Source: Helicobacteraceae bacterium (GTDB lineage: Bacteria > Campylobacterota > Campylobacteria > Campylobacterales > Sulfurimonadaceae). Taken from it: a DNA stretch of 33,932 nt. The position numbers and the translations under genes are program-made. Position 1 is the first letter of the stretch, and each line of letters opens with the position of its first letter. Below, piece by piece: positions 17,077 to 24,704 of the stretch. The notes under the pieces were generated by a model. It made no database searches. It was not told the DNA's origin and saw only the letters and a program-made list of their open reading frames with translations. The stretch covers positions 1-33,932 of the forward strand of contig JAMONY010000043.1 of NCBI GenBank assembly GCA_027066325.1, given 5' to 3'.

Positions 17077-18222
17077 CTAAAAAAGAGTTGCTACTGCTTC
17101 TGCTACATCTAGTGCCTGTTTATGCTCTGCTACATCATGAACGCGCACTATAGAAGCTCCATTTCTAACTGCTTCTAAATGTAAAGCTATAGTTCCTGCT
17201 AGTCGATCTTTACTCCTATTTTGATCTAGCTCAGATATGAGTGATTTTCTACTGGCTCCCACAAGTAGTGGTAGACCCAGTAGTAAAAAGTGTTCCAGAT
17301 TGGCTATGAGAGAGAGGTTGTGCTCTAAAGTTTTACCAAATCCTATACCAACATCTAGAACTATATCTTCTACACCAAACCCTCTAGCTCTATCGATGCG
17401 TTTGGTAAAAAAATCACTAATATCTATCAGTATGTCATCATATTGTGGATCGATCTGCATTGTAGATGGTCGACCCTGCATATGCATGATAATAGCCGTC
17501 GCATTATATTCGGCACATAGTTTACAGACCATCTCATCTTCCAAGCCTCTTATATCATTAACAATACTAAAGCCTCTATCTAGTGCATATTGCAATACAG
17601 ATGGAGTGTAGCTATCGATACTCATCTGCACAGACTCATACAGTTTCTGCTCATAGATAGTATCTATAATAGCCTTAACTCTTAGCATCTCATCCTCTTC
17701 GCTTACATCTAGCGCATTTGGGCGTGAGGATACCGCTCCTATATCTACCATATCAGCACCATCATCTATCATCTTCTCTATCATCTCAATAGCACCATGA
17801 CCGCTAAACCTACTTGAAGCGTAAAAGCTATCATCATTTGCATTGATGATACCCATAATCTTCCTCTGGTTGGGTCTATCTATCTGTAGAGTTGCTTGCA
17901 ACATAGAGGCTAGATCTTTTAAGCCAAATGGTTGTGAGAGAGCTTTTTTTGCAACTCTTTGTAGTTGGCGTGGTGTAGCTAAAAGTAGAGCATCTACTTT
18001 TGATGTTTGAGCGATTACAGTCCCTCTTGGTACAGCCAAATCTGCGCCTACACTAAGTGCATCTTGTTTTAATATATTGGCAGCTCCAACATGAAGATCT
18101 TGGATTAAGATATGTCTCATAGATGATTTTGAATCTAGTATCTTTAAAGCTGCCTTGTCAACACCCATGGTTGTTAAAAGATTGCTAATATCGCTAGATA
18201 GATTTAGTAATTTAGCTCTCAT
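17077..18222 (-). CDS. folP: Dihydropteroate synthase with N-terminal extension
   Basis: FolP joins 6-hydroxymethyl-dihydropterin diphosphate to p-aminobenzoate and is the sulfonamide target. The catalytic domain starts near residue 120 with RKIMGIINANDDSFY and carries DDGADMVDIGAVSSRP, SIDSYTPSV, SIVNDIRG, IIMHMQGRPSTMQ, VLDVGIGFGKT and a C-terminal IVRVHDVAEH. N and A replace the usual NVTPDSF residues (NANDDSF). The ~115-residue extension before the domain, making 381 residues in all, is typical of Campylobacterota FolP and of unknown role. Its start overlaps holB by 11 bp. Confidence 0.94.
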   Translation of the reverse strand: MRAKLLNLSSDISNLLTTMGVDKAALKILDSKSSMRHILIQDLHVGAANILKQDALSVGADLAVPRGTVIAQTSKVDALLLATPRQLQRVAKKALSQPFGLKDLASMLQATLQIDRPNQRKIMGIINANDDSFYASSRFSGHGAIEMIEKMIDDGADMVDIGAVSSRPNALDVSEEDEMLRVKAIIDTIYEQKLYESVQMSIDSYTPSVLQYALDRGFSIVNDIRGLEDEMVCKLCAEYNATAIIMHMQGRPSTMQIDPQYDDILIDISDFFTKRIDRARGFGVEDIVLDVGIGFGKTLEHNLSLIANLEHFLLLGLPLLVGASRKSLISELDQNRSKDRLAGTIALHLEAVRNGASIVRVHDVAEHKQALDVAEAVATLF

Positions 18223-18838
18223 GTTGCTCTCTATCTTTTAAAAATTGTGACAACAGCATAACAAGCACTACTCTTAAATTGCCGTTGAGCTCTAGTAGTC
18301 TAAAAGCGGTTGTAAATGCATCTAGTTGAGAAGAGCCTAGCTTCATCTTCTGCACATAAAGAGCTTGATAAAATATCTGCTCTACTATCTCTTTTGAGCC
18401 ATGTCTGCTCTTTTTTTGAGCACTTGAGACAAAGTTTAACATCTGATCTATGGTGAGGTTTATCAGATCTATATCGATACCGTTACTGCGTCGCTCTTTA
18501 GGTATAGACTCAATCATCAATCTTGATCTAATCGTAGGAAGCAGTACTGAAGCTGTTGGAGCTACAATAATAAAGATGATATTAGACGGTGGCTCTTCTA
18601 GGACTTTTAGAAGAGCATTTTGTGCCTCTATGCCAAACTTTTTGGCACACAAGATAAGATATTTGTTGCTTGACTCTGCAACATAAGCCTTTGCTATAAC
18701 TTTCTTTGCATCATCTAGTAGAAAATCATCTAAAACAGTGCCCTCTACTATATGTGGACTAAGCTGCTCTTTTAGAGTCTCAAACCTTGTAGAGATATCT
18801 TCATCAATAATAATACGACCACGCTCCAAATCACTCAT
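18212..18838 (-). CDS. holB: DNA polymerase III delta prime subunit (short form)
   Basis: The segment KYLILCAKKFGIEAQNALLKVLEEPPSNIIFIIVAPTASVLLPTIRSR is characteristic of delta prime: LLKxLEEPP and the SRC-like SR(L) motif at the end. There is no Walker A, so it would not hydrolyse ATP; it is a structural clamp-loader subunit. At 208 residues it is much shorter than the E. coli protein, as usual in this group. ATG 18838 is chosen over the upstream ATG at 18883, because the shorter form begins MSDLERGRIIID and overlaps hobA by 8 bp rather than 53. Confidence 0.85.
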   Translation of the reverse strand: MSDLERGRIIIDEDISTRFETLKEQLSPHIVEGTVLDDFLLDDAKKVIAKAYVAESSNKYLILCAKKFGIEAQNALLKVLEEPPSNIIFIIVAPTASVLLPTIRSRLMIESIPKERRSNGIDIDLINLTIDQMLNFVSSAQKKSRHGSKEIVEQIFYQALYVQKMKLGSSQLDAFTTAFRLLELNGNLRVVLVMLLSQFLKDREQHES

Positions 18839-19379
18839 CAACCTCAACCTCACCAAAAAGAGCTGCATTGAGTGAGAGCTCAAAGAGTCGGTAGAGCTGT
18901 AGTAGCTCTATGTCGATTTTTGGGTCATAAGAGCTTAGGTGTATAGAGTTTGGGTACTCTTCGTTCATTATCCAAAGTGTACTATTGGTAGATGATTTTG
19001 CTATCTCTGAGCGTGGATCACTACCTTTGCCGATATACCAGAAAAAATACCTATCTGCAAACGATAGCTCCAGAAGATCTAAGAGCATCTGCATAGACTG
19101 CCCGCTACTCATCTGAACTGATTCATAATGCAATCTATCAAGAGCAACAACACTAACTAGAGGTCTCTCTTTTGTCAAACTGTTGATCGATGAGCTGATG
19201 TAGTGTTCAAACCACTTGTATCGTTCATCGGTTAATAAAATGGCTGTCTTGCCCTCTAGAAGTTGTGAGACTGTATGTTTAGTGATAGCTGTCCACTCAA
19301 ACCGCTGCTCCTCAATCCAGTTAAAAGATGCCCCTTCATTGCGAATAGCATCTAACATCCATCGTGAAAACTCCTGCAT
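18831..19379 (-). CDS. hobA: DnaA initiator-associating protein HobA
   Basis: HobA is a SIS-fold tetramer that bridges DnaA protomers at oriC and is required for replication initiation in Helicobacter. It is found only in Campylobacterota, so it marks the lineage. The 182 residues fit the family in length and pattern: MQEFSRWMLDAIRNEG at the start, WTAITKHTVSQLLEGK, a central VSVVALDRL strand, and DRYFFWYIGKG. It sits in the usual context, between lysC and holB. The gap from lysC is 9 bp. Confidence 0.93.
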   Translation of the reverse strand: MQEFSRWMLDAIRNEGASFNWIEEQRFEWTAITKHTVSQLLEGKTAILLTDERYKWFEHYISSSINSLTKERPLVSVVALDRLHYESVQMSSGQSMQMLLDLLELSFADRYFFWYIGKGSDPRSEIAKSSTNSTLWIMNEEYPNSIHLSSYDPKIDIELLQLYRLFELSLNAALFGEVEVDE

Positions 19380-19388
19380 AACTCTCTA

Positions 19389-20600
19389 CTAGCTATCTAG
19401 CTCATAAGCACCATGAAGAGCTCTGACTGCTAACTCTGCATACTTCTCATCAATCACCATTGAGACTTTAATTTCCGATGTTGAGATCATCATAATGTTG
19501 ATATTTTCATGTGCCATAGTAGCAAATGCTTTTGCTGCAACTCCAGTGTGTGACTTCATACCAACACCAACTATGGAGACTTTACAGATATTTTCATCAT
19601 AACTAGCCTCTTCTATCTCACCTCTATTTACAAATGACTCTACTATGGGTTTTGCATCTAAGAGCTCATTGATTGGGACAGTAAAGTCTAGATGTGTTTT
19701 ATCATCTACTCCAAGCGTCTGGATAATCATATCGATATTTACACTACTCTTTGCTAATCTTCCAAATATATCAGAAGCTATTCCTGGTCTATCGCACACT
19801 CCACCTAGTGATACTCTAGCTTGATTTCGATCTAAGGCTACGCCACTAACTAGTGGTTCTTCCATGATATTACTCTCCTTTGTTATTAAGGTTCCCTCTG
19901 CGTCTGTAAAACTTGATCTTGTTACTAAGTTAATCTGTAATTTTTTTGCCAGCTCAACTGAGCGGTTTTGCAACACTTTAGCACCAAGTGATGCTAGCTC
20001 TAACATCTCATCATAAGAGATCCGATCTAGCTTTTTTGCTTTTGGCTCTATGCGCGGGTCTGTTGTGTAGATGCCATCAACATCTGTATATATTTCACAC
20101 AAATCTGCTCTAAGTGCTCCAGCAATAGCAACAGCAGAGAGATCACTTCCACCTCTACCAAGAGTTGTAACTCTACCATCGCTATTGACACCTTGAAAAC
20201 CTGCTACTACTACCACTTTGCCACTATCTAAAGCCTCTTGTAGAGGTTTTGGATCTATGCTCTCGATGCGTGCTCTAGTGTGAGTTGCATCTGTAACTAT
20301 GCCTGCGCGTCGTCCGCTCATAGACTCCGCTAGTACTCCCCTCTCATTGAGAGCTATTGAGAGTAGAGATGCTGTCACTCTCTCACCTGAACTAAGTAGC
20401 ATATCAAGCTCAAAACTCTCTGGATTATCACTTAGCTCATTAGCATACCCTATGAGCTTATTGGTCTCACCGCTCATAGCAGATACAACAACTACAACAC
20501 TATTGCCAGAGTCTACACTCTTGCTTACTATGTCACATACAGACGATATGCGCTCTAAATCTGCCACACTCGTGCCACCAAACTTCTGAACTACTAACAT
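19389..20600 (-). CDS. lysC: Aspartate kinase
   Basis: The enzyme phosphorylates aspartate, the first step to lysine, threonine and methionine. Motifs are VQKFGGTSV at the N-terminus, VVVVSAMSGETN, LSSGERVTASLL, GRGGSDLSAVAIAGAL, EIYTDVDGIYTTDPR and RISYDEMLELASLGAKVLQNRSVELA, followed by two ACT domains (about 265-403) for feedback control. The 403 residues are the usual monofunctional length. It starts one base after the end of rppH and is followed by hobA. Confidence 0.97.
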   Translation of the reverse strand: MLVVQKFGGTSVADLERISSVCDIVSKSVDSGNSVVVVVSAMSGETNKLIGYANELSDNPESFELDMLLSSGERVTASLLSIALNERGVLAESMSGRRAGIVTDATHTRARIESIDPKPLQEALDSGKVVVVAGFQGVNSDGRVTTLGRGGSDLSAVAIAGALRADLCEIYTDVDGIYTTDPRIEPKAKKLDRISYDEMLELASLGAKVLQNRSVELAKKLQINLVTRSSFTDAEGTLITKESNIMEEPLVSGVALDRNQARVSLGGVCDRPGIASDIFGRLAKSSVNIDMIIQTLGVDDKTHLDFTVPINELLDAKPIVESFVNRGEIEEASYDENICKVSIVGVGMKSHTGVAAKAFATMAHENINIMMISTSEIKVSMVIDEKYAELAVRALHGAYELDS

Positions 20601-21071
20601 CTACAGATACCCTTTAGATAAAAAATAATTGACCACCTTTTCATAGATGGGCTTTTTAAAGTGTGCCATAACATCTGAAAGCTGGTCTACTTGAATAAAC
20701 TTATAGTTTATAAACTCTGGATTTTTTGTACATAAATCAATAGCATCTATATCTCTAAGGCGAACCATATAGTAGCGCTGTGTCTGTCCATAATATGGAC
20801 TCATTTTTGTAGCTACATGGCGTGGGAACTCATACGATATCCACCCTGGATACTCGGTAATGATCTCTACATCATCTGTCCCAATCTCCTCTAAAAGCTC
20901 ACGAAAAAGTGCCTCTTTAGGAGTCTCGCCCTCATCTATACCACCTTGAGGAAACTGCCATACATCAAACATATCACTTCGCTCTGCGATAAATAATCGC
21001 CTATCTTCTGGATAAGATGGTGGGACTATCACTGCTGCAACATTAGGACGATACGGCTTGACGCTTAGCAT
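20601..21071 (-). CDS. rppH: RNA pyrophosphohydrolase (Nudix)
   Basis: RppH removes pyrophosphate from the 5' end of mRNAs and so starts decay. The Nudix box is complete: GGIDEGETPKEALFRELLEEIG. YRPNVAAVIV near the start, FDVWQFPQGG before the box and QRYYMVRL after it are typical of RppH/NudH. ATG 21071 (156 residues) is chosen, because a minus-strand TATAAT (21094-21099) and AAGG (21079-21082) lie within the longer ORF that would start at 21131; translation from there would begin upstream of the promoter. It heads the lysC - hobA - holB - folP operon. Confidence 0.92.
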   Translation of the reverse strand: MLSVKPYRPNVAAVIVPPSYPEDRRLFIAERSDMFDVWQFPQGGIDEGETPKEALFRELLEEIGTDDVEIITEYPGWISYEFPRHVATKMSPYYGQTQRYYMVRLRDIDAIDLCTKNPEFINYKFIQVDQLSDVMAHFKKPIYEKVVNYFLSKGYL

Positions 21072-21078
21072 AGATAGA

Positions 21079-21099
21079 CCTTTTTTTAATGCAATTATA
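21079..21099 (-). promoter_or_regulatory. Promoter and Shine-Dalgarno that fix the rppH start
   Basis: TATAAT on the minus strand at 21094-21099 predicts a transcript start near 21087. AAGG at 21079-21082 then lies 7 nt before ATG 21071. This is the only clear promoter for the five-gene rppH-folP block. Confidence 0.65.
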
Positions 21100-21140
21100 C
21101 TCTCATTGTTATTAAAGATAGATTGAATCATTATAATCTC

Positions 21141-21190
21141 TAGTAGATTATTTGGCTATCATAAGCAGGACTCTTGCCATACTATAATCC
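21141..21190. repeat. Direct repeat copy 1 flanking the two-gene island
   Basis: About 50 bp, starting TAGTAGATTATTTGGCTATC, that recurs at 22289-22338 with about 4 differences. On the minus strand it contains an AGGA followed by a ten-codon frame MARVLLMIAK and a stop; the single difference inside that frame (CTG against CTA) is silent. It lies just after the 3' end of the lipoprotein gene. Confidence 0.85.
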
Positions 21191-21217
21191 TTGTTTGAGC
21201 CAAGAGATAAAGAGCAC

Positions 21218-21670
21218 CTACCTCACATACTCTGCTCTATCTTTGCACATATATTTCAGGTGACCTATGTTATTAGTATTGTTTTCATCCATATAGCAAC
21301 ATCCAGCTTCAAAGCTTGTGCAAGTGTAAGTATTATTGTTATTTTTAAAGGTAACTTCTGTACCATCTTGATTTACACCATAGTGCGTGGTACCGCCATA
21401 AGAAAGGTCTATTCCAAATATTTCGACACTACCATCATCTACAAAGCTCAAGGTTCGTATATCATCCTCCCAACCCCCAACAATCTTTTCAGTTCCCAAC
21501 ATAACCCCATTGCCATAATATCCAAGATCATTTTTTGGTTGCAATGAGTTGTCAACTATAAAGGCTGAAGTACTATTTGTGTCATTAGTGTCACTACTGT
21601 TGCTATCGCTCCCGCACCCTGCCACTAAAAATAGTAAAGCTATTAGGAGTGTTGTGTTTATATGTCTCAT
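21218..21670 (-). CDS. Predicted lipoprotein of unknown function with a sequon-rich linker
   Basis: I recognise no family. The 150-residue product has a signal peptide with a good lipobox, LVAGC (C19). Immediately after it come three consecutive D-x-N-x-S/T sequons, DSNSS, DTNDT and DTNST (residues 22-34), and a fourth, DENNT, near the C-terminus. The rest looks like a small beta-rich domain, with GGWEDDIRTLSFVDDGSVEIFG and VNQDGTEVTFKNNNNTYTC, plus four cysteines in the C-terminal half. Its ATG overlaps the previous stop as ATGA, so it depends on translation of the phase-variable gene before it. Confidence 0.75.
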   Translation of the reverse strand: MRHINTTLLIALLFLVAGCGSDSNSSDTNDTNSTSAFIVDNSLQPKNDLGYYGNGVMLGTEKIVGGWEDDIRTLSFVDDGSVEIFGIDLSYGGTTHYGVNQDGTEVTFKNNNNTYTCTSFEAGCCYMDENNTNNIGHLKYMCKDRAEYVR

Positions 21671-22150
21671 TTTTCTATCCTTTTAGCTAGCTCTGCTCTT
21701 GCATTATTTTGCTTTTCTAGATACTTATCTGTAGCATTATCTTTATTCTTTTGATATTCCAATATCTTTTTCTTGCTCACTCTTGTACCGTTCAGCACAT
21801 AGGTTATATCACCACTTGCATTAGTAGTATATGTTCCACTAGAACTTGCTAACTCATCATAGAGCATTCTTAGTTCACTAAATCTTGGTAATGCTATAAG
21901 TAGATTTACTTTTTCATCTGCTTTTTTGGACAACAAGATAGCTCTCATCTCGCCATCTACTATCTTTGCCTCTTTTGTGCTCAAACCCATTATTTTGGAA
22001 AAATCTACCAAAATCTTATTATGCTTTTGCATATCCTGAGTTTTAATTTCTACACTATTAGGACTATAAGCAGGTACTTCTGCTACCAATGAAGCACACA
22101 TCATGCTCAACGCTGTTATTGTTGTCAATAAGGGGGGGGGTTCGTCTCAT
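21667..22150 (-). CDS. Probable exported protein, phase-variable; out of frame with its proper start in this sequence
   Basis: The open frame runs from 22128 (a TTG without a Shine-Dalgarno) to 21667. The natural start is ATG 22150, which has AAGGA at 22159-22163. Between them is C9 (22132-22140 as G on the plus strand). With nine C the ATG frame ends after 28 codons; with eight (or eleven) it joins the long frame and gives a good signal peptide, MRRTPPLLTTITALSMM then CASLVA. The gene is therefore OFF as sequenced. The mature part (about 130 residues) is helical and lysine-rich with no recognised family. The lipoprotein gene downstream is coupled through an ATGA overlap. A sequencing error in the homopolymer would look the same. 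Confidence 0.75.
22132..22140. repeat. Homopolymeric G9/C9 tract (contingency locus)
   Basis: Nine G on the plus strand, inside codons 4-7 of the exported-protein gene. No other such long G/C run was noticed in this AT-rich window. Intragenic poly-G/C tracts of 8-12 are the standard phase-variation switch in Campylobacter and Helicobacter. Confidence 0.9.
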
Positions 22151-22176
22151 CCTATCATCCTTTTATGTGATAGGAT
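22149..22176 (-). promoter_or_regulatory. Hairpin holding the Shine-Dalgarno and start codon of the phase-variable gene
   Basis: CCTATCA (22151-22157) and TGATAGG (22168-22174), extendable by two A-T pairs, form a 9-bp stem. On the minus strand the 10-nt loop is CATAAAAGGA, with the Shine-Dalgarno, and the stem takes in the AT of the ATG. Such a structure could modulate initiation. Confidence 0.5.
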
Positions 22177-22189
22177 AAGTTTAACTAAA

Positions 22190-22288
22190 GCATATAGAGT
22201 TTAAAGTAAATGCTCTCTTGATGCTCAAATAAATCTTTTTAGCAGTGGTACTTTTTGTAACATAGAGGTTTTAAAGTAAAGGCCTCTT
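22190..22288. repeat. Pair of related stem-loop repeats upstream of the island
   Basis: Two copies of a ~30-bp element share CATA.AGAG, TTTAAAGTAAA (22200-22210 and 22270-22280) and a closing CTCT. In the second, AGAGG (22264-22268) pairs with CCTCT (22283-22287). They lie 70 bp apart in the otherwise empty leader of the phase-variable gene. Confidence 0.5.
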
Positions 22289-22338
22289 TAGTAGATTATT
22301 TGGCTATCATAAGTAGGACTCTTGCCATGCTGCAATCC
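22289..22338. repeat. Direct repeat copy 2 flanking the two-gene island
   Basis: Same orientation as the copy at 21141-21190, 1148 bp away, with the same ten-codon minus-strand frame MARVLLMIAK. The pair brackets the two exported-protein genes and their leader. No transposase or integrase is present. Confidence 0.85.
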
Positions 22339-22496
22339 TGTCTGGTGTCACTACATGTAGTCTAGACTAAAGTCCCAGTCTCTAAGGTGGATTGATTATA
22401 CATACGCTACTAGAGTAGATCTTAATGATAAAGAAAAATCAGTAAAGAAGATGTCATCAAGAGCATTGTTATCAAACATAGATTATACTCTCAACT
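22339..22496. other. Non-coding leader before hemW with overlapping palindromes
   Basis: I see no gene. CTACATGTAG (22351-22360) and TAGTCTAGACTA (22358-22369) are perfect palindromes sharing three bases. A TATACT at 22484-22489 is the probable hemW -10; no Shine-Dalgarno stands before hemW. Confidence 0.45.
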
Positions 22497-23555
22497 ATGC
22501 TTTTATATATACATATACCTTTTTGCGATAGTAAGTGCCACTACTGTAGTTTCAACTCATATACAGATAAGCTTTATCTAAAAAGAGCCTATTTGGACTC
22601 TCTCATAGAGCAGTTTGAGTTTGAGGTAGAGCGTCACAACATAGAGCCAAAATCACTAGAGACCCTGTTTATCGGTGGCGGAACACCATCAACAATAGAT
22701 GCTTCGCTCTACATGGAGCTATTTGACAAGATTGGCAGATATCTTAAAGTTGGTGCTGAGATAACAGTAGAAGCAAACCCACACAGTGCCACAGAGCAGT
22801 GGCTATCTCAAATCTACTCTCTTGGTGCCAATAGAGTAAGTCTTGGTGTGCAGAGCTTTAGTGACATTAAACTTAATAAACTCGGAAGAGAGCACACAAG
22901 AGCGGATGCATTTAGGGCGGTTGAGGCTGCTAAAAAAAGTGGATTTGACTCCATCAATATTGACCTCATATATGCACATTGTGATGATACACAAGAGCTA
23001 CTACTGCAGGATCTACAAAGTGCCTTCTCTCTACCCATAGATCACATCAGTGCTTACGCTCTTACCATTGAGAGTGGAACTCTTTTTGCTAAGAGACCTG
23101 AAGTTGCATCTGAAGATCTAGAGCTAACTAAAACTCTCTTTGAAGAGATAAAAAAGGGTGGGTTTGAGCAGTATGAGATCTCAAATTTTGCACAAACTAG
23201 ATCAAAACATAACCTTGGATACTGGCAATACAGACCATACATAGGACTAGGTGCTGGTGCTGTTGGATCTATAGAGCAAGTGCGCTACTACCCGCACAGT
23301 TCTATTGAGCTCTATATCAAAAACCCACTTTATAGGCGAGAAGAGAAGCTCAGCTCTGAAGATGTCAAAAGTGAAAAACTACTGCTAGCCCTTAGATCTT
23401 GTGTTGGAGTAGATAGAGCTCTTTTAAATACCCAAGAGCTACAAAGAGCTCAATGGTTATGTGAAGAGGGTAGACTAAAAGATCAAGATGGGAGATTTTA
23501 CAATAGAGATTATCTATTAAGTGATGAGATAACACTCTACATTCAAGGAAACTAG
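22497..23555 (+). CDS. hemW: Radical SAM heme chaperone HemW
   Basis: The N-terminus MLLYIHIPFCDSKCHYCSF carries the radical-SAM [4Fe-4S] motif CxxxCxxC and fits the HemW family from its first residue, so the ATG at 22497 is right. ETLFIGGGTPS, VEANPHSATEQWL, RVSLGVQSF, INIDLIYAHCDDTQ and YEISNFAQTRSKHNLGYW are all family signatures. HemW inserts heme into target proteins such as respiratory enzymes; it is often misnamed coproporphyrinogen oxidase, but the CDSKCHYC motif lacks the fourth cysteine of HemN. 352 residues is typical. The transcript may be leaderless, since the -10 is only about 8 bp before the ATG. Confidence 0.93.
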   Translation: MLLYIHIPFCDSKCHYCSFNSYTDKLYLKRAYLDSLIEQFEFEVERHNIEPKSLETLFIGGGTPSTIDASLYMELFDKIGRYLKVGAEITVEANPHSATEQWLSQIYSLGANRVSLGVQSFSDIKLNKLGREHTRADAFRAVEAAKKSGFDSINIDLIYAHCDDTQELLLQDLQSAFSLPIDHISAYALTIESGTLFAKRPEVASEDLELTKTLFEEIKKGGFEQYEISNFAQTRSKHNLGYWQYRPYIGLGAGAVGSIEQVRYYPHSSIELYIKNPLYRREEKLSSEDVKSEKLLLALRSCVGVDRALLNTQELQRAQWLCEEGRLKDQDGRFYNRDYLLSDEITLYIQGN

Positions 23556-23584
23556 TATATAATATCGAAAAAAATAGGCTTAAG

Positions 23585-23923
23585 ATGTTTGGGATCGGTT
23601 TTGCAGAACTTCTTGTCATTGTTATAGCTGCTATACTATTTTTGGGTCCAGATAAGTTGCCACAAACATTAGTTCAAATAGCAAAATTTTTCAATGAGAC
23701 AAAAAGAGCGCTCACAAGTGCAAAAAACTCCATAGAAGAGGAGCTTCATCTAGATGAGATGAGGCGTGAAATTAGCTCCTTGAGAGATGAAGTAAAAAAT
23801 AGCAGAGCAGATCTAACAACTCTAGATGATCTAACACGAGTTGAACCTGAACTCAAATCATCACCAATAGAGCCAAAAGTTGTAAAATTTAGCAAAGAGA
23901 AGAGTAGCAAAGAGGATGTTTGA
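23585..23923 (+). CDS. tatB: Twin-arginine translocase subunit TatB
   Basis: The 112 residues start with the Tat single membrane helix, MFGIGFAELLVIVIAAILFLGP, with the conserved E8 and a GPDKLP hinge, then an amphipathic helix and a charged coiled-coil tail. The GFAEL start and long tail favour TatB over TatA. It works with TatC as receptor for folded proteins bearing twin-arginine signals. It lies 29 bp after hemW and its stop overlaps the tatC start by 8 bp. TatA is not in the window. Confidence 0.9.
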   Translation: MFGIGFAELLVIVIAAILFLGPDKLPQTLVQIAKFFNETKRALTSAKNSIEEELHLDEMRREISSLRDEVKNSRADLTTLDDLTRVEPELKSSPIEPKVVKFSKEKSSKEDV

Positions 23924-24704
23924 AAACCTACGACCACACCTAATAGAGTTACGCCAAAGAGTTGGCAGATCTGTAGCAACTGTTGTGCTCTTTTTTATAG
24001 TTGCGTTTATATTTCATGAACCACTTCTAAACTGGGTTATAGCCCCTCTTAATGATGCTCTAACTACCCTTGGTAAAGATGGCATAGATGTAGCCGACGG
24101 TAAAATTGTCTCAAATGGCTCGGGAGCCGTTGTGACACACATAGTTGGCGGTGTGTTTTACGCATCTATTAAAGTAGCTTTTTTAGCCTCTCTTCTACTG
24201 TCCCTGCCTGTTATATTGTGGCAAGTATGGCACTTTATAGCACCTGGTCTATATGACAATGAGAAGAAGATGCTTCTACCATTTGTAGTTGGTGGAACTG
24301 TTATGTTTACTACTGGTGCCGCATTTGCGTACTACATAGTCACACCCTTTGGGTTTACTTTTCTCATCTCGTTTGGTAGCTTTGCGTTTATGCCACTTAT
24401 TGCTATTGAGGAGTATGTTGGCTTTTTTACCAAAATCATGTTTGGATTTGGACTAGCCTTTGAGCTACCAATCTTTGCCTATTTTTTAGCTCTTCTAGGC
24501 TTGGTTGATGATAAACAGATGAGAGATTTTTTCAAATATGCTGTTATTATTATCTTTGTAGTAGCTGCTCTGCTTACGCCTCCTGATGTGATCACACAAC
24601 TACTGATGGCGGGACCTCTTGTATTGTTGTACGCTATCTCAATATTTATAGTCAAAGCTGTAAATCCTCATAAAGATGAAGAAGTTGTCACTCCTAAGAA
24701 GTAG
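23916..24704 (+). CDS. tatC: Twin-arginine translocase subunit TatC
   Basis: The six-helix membrane core that recognises twin-arginine signal peptides. It begins MFENLRPHLIELRQRVGRS, the TatC cytoplasmic N-terminus with the conserved H-L-x-E-L-R pattern, and has WHFIAPGLYDNEKK with the F-x-x-P-G-L motif and conserved E, a GAAFAYYIVTPFGFTFL helix, FELPIF and LLTPPDVITQLLMAGPLVLLY. 262 residues is normal. It overlaps tatB by 8 bp and queA by 29 bp. Confidence 0.96.
   Translation: MFENLRPHLIELRQRVGRSVATVVLFFIVAFIFHEPLLNWVIAPLNDALTTLGKDGIDVADGKIVSNGSGAVVTHIVGGVFYASIKVAFLASLLLSLPVILWQVWHFIAPGLYDNEKKMLLPFVVGGTVMFTTGAAFAYYIVTPFGFTFLISFGSFAFMPLIAIEEYVGFFTKIMFGFGLAFELPIFAYFLALLGLVDDKQMRDFFKYAVIIIFVVAALLTPPDVITQLLMAGPLVLLYAISIFIVKAVNPHKDEEVVTPKK

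Noticed and set aside
18839-18883. Longer N-terminus for holB from ATG 18883
   Set aside because: The extra 15 residues lie entirely within hobA and do not resemble delta prime; ATG 18838 gives an 8-bp overlap like the neighbours.
21072-21131. Longer rppH from 21131
   Set aside because: A good -10 and Shine-Dalgarno fall inside the extra region, so ATG 21071 is the real start.
21191-21547. 118-codon plus-strand frame opposite the sequon-rich lipoprotein
   Set aside because: The minus strand has a lipobox, coupled start and sequon pattern; the plus-strand frame has none and starts inside the flanking repeat region.
22339-22496. A hidden small gene before hemW
   Set aside because: Frames are short, without ribosome-binding sites; overlapping palindromes and a -10 are all that can be supported.
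24676-24704. tatC/queA overlap as a programmed frameshift fusion
   Set aside because: Each protein has complete ends; a 29-bp overlap with its own ATG is ordinary gene packing here.
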